DNA from: Siderastrea radians
Taxonomy: Eukaryota > Cnidaria > Anthozoa > Scleractinia > Rhizangiidae
Length of the DNA: 64,000 nt
Direction: 5' to 3'
Assembly: GCA_964017195.1 (NCBI GenBank)
Contig: OZ024898.1
Location: 6,364,967-6,428,966, forward strand
The translations under genes were made by a program, and so were the position numbers. Shown one piece after another: positions 57,738 through 64,000 of this stretch. Numbering within the stretch: the stretch's first letter is position 1; each line of letters opens with the position of its first letter. The notes under the pieces were generated by a model. It had not been told where the DNA came from, ran no database searches, and was given only the letters and a program-made list of their open reading frames with translations.

Positions 57738-58024
57738 GGTTACCACAAGAGAGGACGAAGGGAGAGAGCGAGTCCCCCATACATGGGCCTCGTCCATTGA
57801 AAATTGTTTGAAATCTATTTTTGGTCCTTTGTCATACTGCGTGGTTGTTTTAAGGAACACGCCTCCTTGGTCAGTTAGAATGACGTCATGTATTTTAGAT
57901 TGTTGACGGTGGAACAACAGATAAAAATAACCTTCGCGGCATGGGTGCGAACTAATAATAAATTTGAAATAAATATCATGGGGCACGCGGCTTCACTCTC
58001 TTACTTCATCCTCTCTTGGTCACC
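57738..58024. mobile_element. MITE, about 290 bp
   Basis: Left end GGTTACCACAAGAGAGGACG and right end TCATCCTCTCTTGGTCACC are inverted; the pairing continues inward through GGGAGAGAGCGAG and CTTCACTCTCTTAC. Target duplication not resolved. Confidence 0.55.
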
Positions 58025-58034
58025 AATACTTGTT

Positions 58035-58185
58035 GAAATATTCAAGTGATGAGAATAAAGAAAGTGTTTACTAAGGATAAGATGTCTTGATATTCAGACA
58101 AATGCTACTTACTGATTCCATAAGAAGTGTATGGAGAACAATAAGGGGAATATGCATTTTTATATCAGGGATTAAAGGGCTAATT
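58035..58185 (-). repeat. Interspersed repeat A, inverted copy
   Basis: Reverse complement of the 4,386 type, with AAGGATAAGATGTCTTGATA and GGAGAACAATAAGGGGAATA. Confidence 0.55.
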
Positions 58186-58431
58186 GTCTTAATTTTAGCA
58201 CCAGTTTCACCAAATGCATCAAATCTCCATGACACAGCCCCTTTAAAAACAATTCATTTCCCTTAATTGAATTTAAACTTTATCCTAAATTACTTTTCAT
58301 ACCGTGATTGCTTTACGCTAAAACACAATTACTTCTTTACCTGTCATTTCTGACCATAATCATAAGATACTTAATTCAAGTTCAGCGTCGATCAGTGAGT
58401 TTAAATCACAAAGAAACATCTCTCCTTTAAG

Positions 58432-58850
58432 GTGTTTAAGACCGATTTCGCTCAACGTTCGAGCAATAAGTGCAAAAAATATTTACCAAAAAACTACTCA
58501 TAGCACGGTAACATTTTAAATGCTATTTAAAACATCTCACTCTAGTTCACTTGCCCAAGTGACCCCGCGATGAAATTCTCAAGCATTCTCAAGAAAATTA
58601 ATTTCAAATCTCGTAAAAGTATGATAAAAACGGGCGCCATTTTGTTTTGAACTGACATGAAGCGTCTTTTTAATTGAAATATGGATAACTTCAAATCCAA
58701 TTTTCTCTCGCGGGGTCAACTTGGGAGCAAAAGTAACGATAAGTTCTTTTTATCTGTTCTCAAAATGTGACAGTGCTGCAAGTATTTTTTTGGTAACTTA
58801 ATTTTTGCACTTACTGCTCGAACGTTGAGCGGAAATCGTCTTAACATCTA
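58432..58850. repeat. Foldback MITE, about 420 bp
   Basis: Left wording GATTTCGCTCAACGTTCGAGC, then AATAAGTGCAAAAAATA, is matched on the right by TTTTTGCACTTACT, then GCTCGAACGTTGAGCG. Inner blocks with CCAAGTGACCCCGCGA and CGCGGGGTCAACTTGG also pair. Confidence 0.7.
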
Positions 58851-60018
58851 AACCAATATTGAAGAAGTGGAATCTCTTAATGATTGTTTAGAACAAACAA
58901 GCAACTATTATTCCATTACGTTTAACTCCAGAAGGTCAGGCTTACAGTACTTTGCACCAATCAACTCACAATGAACATTTCTGAAAAATTTTGGTCCATG
59001 TTACCATATAAATTGGTCCTCTGAACTAGATTTCTGTCAGTATGGCATAACCCAACAAACATTTTAATCTCGACCAGAATTCTCTGTTCGCCCTCTTTCT
59101 GGTTTCTTGAATGATTCGTTTTTGTTTTTGCTGAATCTCTCTCTTGCCAACCGCGTTACATTGGCTTTTATCACCCTTCTCTAGAGAGTAACCAAGTCTT
59201 CATCTGTCCAGTCTAACGAATACACTGCTTTGTGGCTTCGGTTGGTTTTTTCCTCATCTTCGATGCTAGTGACGAGAGCCTTGACACAAACTAACCATAA
59301 TCTTTAACATTATTACCCTGGGCTAAAGGTCGCAGAGGTGACCAAGGTTTGTCTCTTAGTACTAGAAAGCATTAAACCCTATTCAGACCGGCTTTTTTTG
59401 ATCATATTCTTGGAGCGTGGGAGGGAAGCGGTCCTTCTCAACTCAGAGAACTAGAGCTATGACAACAAAACTCATAGGGCAGATAGTACGTCCAAACATG
59501 TTTCCTGAGGTCTGCAACATGAGCTGATGATGTCATTTCTTACATCACGTTCTCAAATGGCAGCCATCTTGGATACGTCATCTTGAATTTTTTAAATTTG
59601 TTTCCAACCTCAGAAAAGCACCAAATTGACAAAACAGTAAAAATTAAGTCAAGAATGTTATAATTTTTTCATTAAAAATAGGAGAATTCAAAATTCTAGG
59701 AAGGAAACATTTTGAAATGTAATTAATAATGAAAATCAGAGAAAAAATACAGCGACGTTTCGAAGACATCGTGACTCCATTATCAAGTTTTGGAAAATAA
59801 CGGTTGTTGTGGGTTGATTTATACTCCTGATGTGTCAGAATAAATTTACACTTGCGATAGAACTATATTAGGCTGTTCTCAATTAAGCCTTAAAGATTGT
59901 CAAAAGCTGAGCACGCAGCAAAATGCTAAATTAAAACTTTCGCGCTAATTGAGTCTGACTGTGTGTTCAGTTTTGGTCTTATTTTACGTCAATTAAGATT
60001 CCCTAGTAAACAACCACC
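58851..60018. other. Intergenic, no gene recognised
   Basis: 59,575-59,660 and flanks are AT-rich. 59,751-59,800 has GCGACGTTTCGAAGACATCG, then CTCCATTATCAAG, the kind of tail wording seen in degraded Penelope-like or other retroelements. Nothing coding. Confidence 0.35.
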
Positions 60019-60031
60019 TGTTAACAACTAC

Positions 60032-60066
60032 ATAATAATAATAATAATATAATAATAATAATAATT
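60032..60066. repeat. (ATA)n microsatellite
   Basis: About eleven ATA units with one interruption. Confidence 0.85.
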
Positions 60067-60584
60067 TTATTAACGTGTCAAAACTGTAGTAGCTGAGGGG
60101 AAAAGTCCCCTCTATTAATTGTGGACACCTAACCTGCCTAACTAAAAACGTAATCAAAATATATAAGATGGAATTATTAATATACATTTAAAAAGCCTAA
60201 TTACAACAATTAACTAAGCTAAAAAAACTGTAAAATCTGTTTCTTCAACTATATTAAAATATAAAAATAAAAATTATGTTAAAAATAAAAATTATGTTGT
60301 GTAATGTTGGCGGCCAGTCATTCTTGGCATAGGTTGCAGCCTCGACAATTACCAAATATACCAAATATACCAATAATATACCAAATTATTCCTAGATGAA
60401 TTGTAGGGAAAGTCACCAAGTCTGGTGTCTTAAGCTCTCATGTTAAAAGACTTACAGAGTCCGTACGGACAGAATCCGAATCCCTTCTCCTCGGTCTGAG
60501 TAGGGTTACATTCTCTCAGCTTTACTAGGAGAATTAGCAACCTAACTTGTAAATATAAAAAGTGGCCAATAACGATATTCGCCG

Positions 60585-60585
<1 letters not shown>

Positions 60586-60641
<56 letters not shown>
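60586..60641. repeat. (TC)n microsatellite
   Basis: About 27 uninterrupted TC units. Confidence 0.95.
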
Positions 60642-60642
<1 letters not shown>

Positions 60643-60789
60643 ATCTCATTGTATCCCATTTTTAGCGATAGGCATGTTTTCTCCATCGCAACTCATAAGC
60701 GAAGCATGAAAATATGAAATCCCTTGGTTGCGATACCACGTATAAGGCTGGCAGTTACACTTCAAAGTAATCACCCATTGCTGAACAAC

Positions 60790-61208
60790 AGTTGCACTGA
60801 GATTTAGAAATGTGTCCTTAAGTTATTTAAGTTGACGTTGTCTTTAAAAAAATATTAGAAAACGCCCTCAGACTTGAGAAAGATGTATAGTCTTGAATAT
60901 TTTGCCACGCTCAGCCGATTTCACTTGCGTGCGCGGGTCCACGATGCAGGAAGTGTAACGCGAATTTCATTTAAGTATAAACTTATGGGTTTTCGAACAA
61001 ACGTTTTCAAAAATGATTTCTCTGTCCATTATTTTGTGATCATTCATTCATAAAACTAGGTCAAAGCACAGTCGTAAGTCAACAGCATCTAATTTGTACA
61101 AGCATCACTTCAGTGAGATGTTGGCGAATAATTGTTTTCAATTTTGACTGTCGGGTCCATCTCTTTGGGCAATTGTCGACTTTCTTGTCCTAGACGTTTT
61201 CAGTAGCA
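60790..61208 (-). repeat. Right arm of the second inverted repeat
   Basis: Reverse complement of 55,280-55,620 with small insertions. The pair encloses about 5.2 kb that includes the palindrome and MITEs. Confidence 0.7.
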
Positions 61209-61243
61209 ATAATCTTTCAAGCAAAGCTGTTGCCGGTTTAAAG

Positions 61244-62164
61244 CTATTTAATTCGAATTAGAGCTTTTGGAGCCCTGGTAGGGGTGAAACCTGTTACTCC
61301 CTCTACTGCAGAAGGAACCCTGTGAGCGGTTCGGACCGTGTCTGTACGTGTCCCTGCGACCACTTGACTGGGTGGGGCGCATTTTCTTTGTGAGCTTGTT
61401 GGCGTCGGTGATATCTTTGGTAAGCTTGGATAAATCACGGAAAAGAAATTCTGAAGTTCCCACGACTGTACTGCACACAGAACCATATGTCCTTATGCAA
61501 TTCTTTTTTTCATGGCAAGGCGCCTTGCGTGGCTTGCCTCGTGGTGACATTGGATCGCCAAAGCGATAGCATCGGTTAGCAATGCAAGCAATTCGCTTTC
61601 ACCCTCATGTTTTTTCGTGACTATGTCTGCCGCTTTGGCCATCGCTATCATAGCAGCCACAAGCGTGTTCTGGTTCTTTTGAGAGCCAGCATCCTGTGTC
61701 CTCATGGACGCAGATATTTGGTTCCAAATAAGTGGATTAACTTTGAGTGTGCGAAGTCCCTCGATGTTCTCAGGGCACGCGTAGTTGTCGATCTTTGCTT
61801 TTAGTGCCTCAGCGCTCATTTTATCCTTGAGGAGGGCATTCACTACCTCAGCCAGCTCGCCCTCGATGGCCGGGCCTGTTTTCTCCTTTAGGTTCAGATC
61901 CTGAGCTATGGCCTTTCACAGGGCCGTATATCCACTCGACTCGCCCTCGGCCGATGCCCTCTTCTGATCCTGCCTCGCGGGTTCTCCGCGATTGCTTGTG
62001 GAATCATCGTCAGCGTTAGGGTCTGGCTCTTGTTGCTCATCTGCAATCAACCTTTCAAGATTGCCATTCATTACTTGCATTTGGTCAAGTAAGAGAGAGA
62101 ACTTATCCTCAAGGCTTTGTTGTTTGGGCCTCGTGTCAGAGATTCCGCTCTCAGAGTCGCTCAT
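61244..62164 (-). pseudogene. DIRS-like retrotransposon gag (ORF1), frameshifted
   Basis: Starts at ATG 62,164 with an acidic leader (MSDSESGISD...), followed by a coiled segment and an Asp/Glu-rich linker. A second frame, 61,493-61,843, carries the typical core (NALLKDKMSAEALKAKIDNY, then ...VNPLIWNQISASMRT...). A third, 61,248-61,550, carries the basic tail (SEFLFRDLSKLTKDITDANK then Arg/Ser/Gly-rich). At least two frame changes are needed, so it is broken. No reverse transcriptase or tyrosine recombinase follows; the sequence instead runs into the inverted repeat. Family call is from recognition of similar cnidarian proteins. Confidence 0.55.
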
Positions 62165-62429
62165 TCTGGTATCTAAGCGTGTGTTCCTAACTACGTTAGG
62201 GTCTAAATCTTTTAAGTAGTGTCAACTACGTTAACACAGAAAATTGAATGGGTGAGAACTGACTGCGTCAGTCTCTCCAGAATAAGTTTTTCCCGCAGTA
62301 CGGAGTACTGACGTCTGTTCGCGCAAAGCGAAAACCATGCAATGACTTGAGCAAGCGCCGTGCTATCTCATGGGATCTCCCGCCTTCTGGTCATGTGACA
62401 GAATTGAGTATATCGTTGTAATGTTGATC

Positions 62430-62839
62430 TTACTTCATAAGTATGGGCCATCCATCCCCTCTTGAAACTACGTCGTCTAGAAGAGCTCTCCATGAAGTTT
62501 CCCTTTCTACGAAACTCGGAATTTCTGAAGATCTTAGCGCCTGGCGTCTCATTGTAAGCAGTTCAATGGCCTTCTTGATTTGTTGTTTCATTTCTACCAT
62601 CTCCTGACAATCTCTTTTTATTTTATAATTCTGAGAAGTGTCAGTGTCAATTTCCTCTCCAGCCACAAAAGTAAATGTCAAATAATTTTCGCGATCAAAA
62701 TTGTGAATCTTCAAATCAATGTCGGTTTAAGCCTCCTATACAGTCCATTTAAATCCAGCAACTCCGCTCGCAAAAGCGTCGTAATTTCCCTCGTCTTAAA
62801 CAGTTTTTTGATCCACTGACCTCTTCTACTATTTTCCAT
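62430..62839 (-). pseudogene. Broken coiled-coil-like frame, product unknown
   Basis: ATG 62,839 opens 42 codons (MENSRRGQWIKKLF, then a Leu-rich helix) to TGA at 62,711. An overlapping frame continues immediately to 62,430 with a long charged helix (MVEMKQQIKKAIELLTMRRQ). A one- or two-base shift, or a missed intron, would join them. Possibly a fragment of the same element as the gag-like frames downstream. Confidence 0.3.
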
Positions 62840-63073
62840 CTCACGAAACGGTTTTTTGGTATCAAATTACTATGTTGAATGTAAATTTCAGCTTACCAAC
62901 AAATTTATCATACGTCCGTTTTTTTTTTCTTTTCGACCCGTTAGCACGCGCTTTTTGATTTCCCTTAGCCTTCCATCTGACGTATTATTCACTCGCAAAT
63001 TTGAATCCATCTTTCGTTTTAATCATGCTCTCGTTTTCACTGTCGTAATCCTTTTTACTAACCATTTAAGCTT

Positions 63074-63654
63074 ATGAAGGCGAGCACGACGGTTAGTGAG
63101 CACGTAAACACAGGACAACTAAGCCGAGAGTTTATTCACGTCATTTCAAGGCTTAAATTGTTAATCTTCGTGAGCTATGGTGAGCATTTATAAGTTAAAA
63201 TCTTCAGTACAAATGACTTTCAAAAAATTTTCTTACCTCCTATTTCTTACCACGCAAAGAGTAACATTACGATAGACCGGGTGGATGACATCTGTGATGT
63301 TGAACTAATCAAGGCGGCAGAAGAAGTAGAAAGGTCAAAGAGCGCCGTCAAGGTAGCTCCACAATCTTGTATACGATCCCAAATTAGTATTCATATGTCT
63401 TAACAGAGCAAAATGCACGTAGAGCCCAGCCAAGGTACCTATGGCTCGAAACGTGCGGGTATAATGAAGAGAAGAATGCGCAAAATCGAGAAAAAGTGGT
63501 TAAAAAGATTAAAGCAAAACAGCTTGCAGCCCAGATGGTGCTGCTAAGCGAGGAATTGAATAAGGTGCAGAACACAGCCAGACAATTGGCCACACAACTG
63601 GAGTTTCTGACAAAAGAGTCTGTCGAAGTACTAAGAGATGTACTCACGCATTAA
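63074..63654 (+). CDS. Small spliced gene for a helical protein, 5' end uncertain
   Basis: The last two exons are well supported. 63,260-63,352 (acceptor after a pyrimidine tract ending CGCAAAG, donor GTAGCT) encodes SNITIDRVDDICDVELIKAA.... 63,409-63,654 (acceptor TTAACAGAG) encodes QNARRAQPRYLWLETCGYNE... and a Gln/Lys/Leu-rich helix to TAA. They join in phase. A short first exon, 63,074-63,103 (MKASTTVSEH, donor GTAAAC), would also be in phase and give about 122 residues, but it is weaker. AATAAA follows at 63,809. No family recognised; a coiled-coil adaptor-like protein is a guess. Confidence 0.45.
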
Positions 63655-63808
63655 ATATGTAGTGAAACATTTTTCATTTGCGTTTTTGTTGGACAAAATT
63701 GTAAGAAATCACAGAAAACAAAAAAATCAATTTCAATAGGTTCCCATACAGGTATAAGAGGCATTGCCCTTCCATTATATGATAAATACTCTTGTAAAAT
63801 ATATTTTT

Positions 63809-63814
63809 AATAAA
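63809..63814 (+). terminator. Polyadenylation signal AATAAA
   Basis: Canonical hexamer about 155 bases past the stop codon of the 63-kb gene. Overlapping and nearby AT-rich sequence makes it less certain. Confidence 0.45.
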
Positions 63815-64000
63815 TACGCTGTTTTCTTATTCGTATCGCTTAATTGTCTCTGTTAGAGTTGCTTGTCATTCTTCAACAACAAAACAGCTTTAAGGTATTT
63901 AGAATCAAATCCTTTGGTTCTTCCACTTTTGTTTCTTACACGTACTGACGACCATGTTGTTATGGTTTCATTGGTTGGTTGTCAGCCTTCACCTGATATA

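Overview
This is animal nuclear DNA. It is AT-rich, intron-rich and packed with short inverted-repeat transposons, tRNA-derived repeats and minisatellites. The one large gene is an animal-type KDM1B (LSD2) split into at least 19 coding exons. A DIRS-like gag fragment and many small foldback elements point to a cnidarian, probably a stony coral. That assignment is inference from gene structure and repeat style; no species-specific marker was seen.

Layout. 1-180 may be the last exon of an unidentified protein with a C-terminal hydrophobic segment. 181-4.9 kb holds intergenic sequence, a candidate KDM1B promoter and non-coding leader, and repeats. 4,941-28,499 (+) is KDM1B. Its exons splice in phase into a predicted 792-residue protein: C4H2C2 zinc finger, CW zinc finger, SWIRM domain and FAD amine-oxidase domain. 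The introns hold many mobile elements, among them a CACTA-like element, a foldback with arms of about 0.8 kb, a hAT-like element starting 13 bases past one exon, and an element ending 34 bases before another exon.

28.6-32.3 kb is gene-poor. 32,354-55,263 is a very large compound structure: two inverted arms with spliced-gene-like content enclose about 20 kb of tandem composite units (about 1.7 kb long form, 1.0 kb short form). Long units carry a minus-strand tRNA-Arg(UCU)-like gene. In one unit that tRNA is interrupted by a 5,955-bp element at 43,433-49,387. Its terminal inverted repeats are long arrays of a 16-bp minisatellite and it is flanked by a perfect 10-bp target duplication lying in the tRNA B box. 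This foldback-type element is the most unusual feature of the window.

55.3-61.2 kb is bounded by another inverted repeat and contains a spacerless 502-bp palindrome, an unidentified terminal exon and several MITEs. 61.2-62.2 kb (-) is a frameshifted DIRS-like gag. 63.07-63.65 kb (+) looks like a small spliced gene for a helical protein, with a polyadenylation signal at 63,809.

KDM1B is the only gene whose function is clear: a nuclear flavin-dependent H3K4me1/me2 demethylase. Everything else is mostly repeat-driven structure around it.
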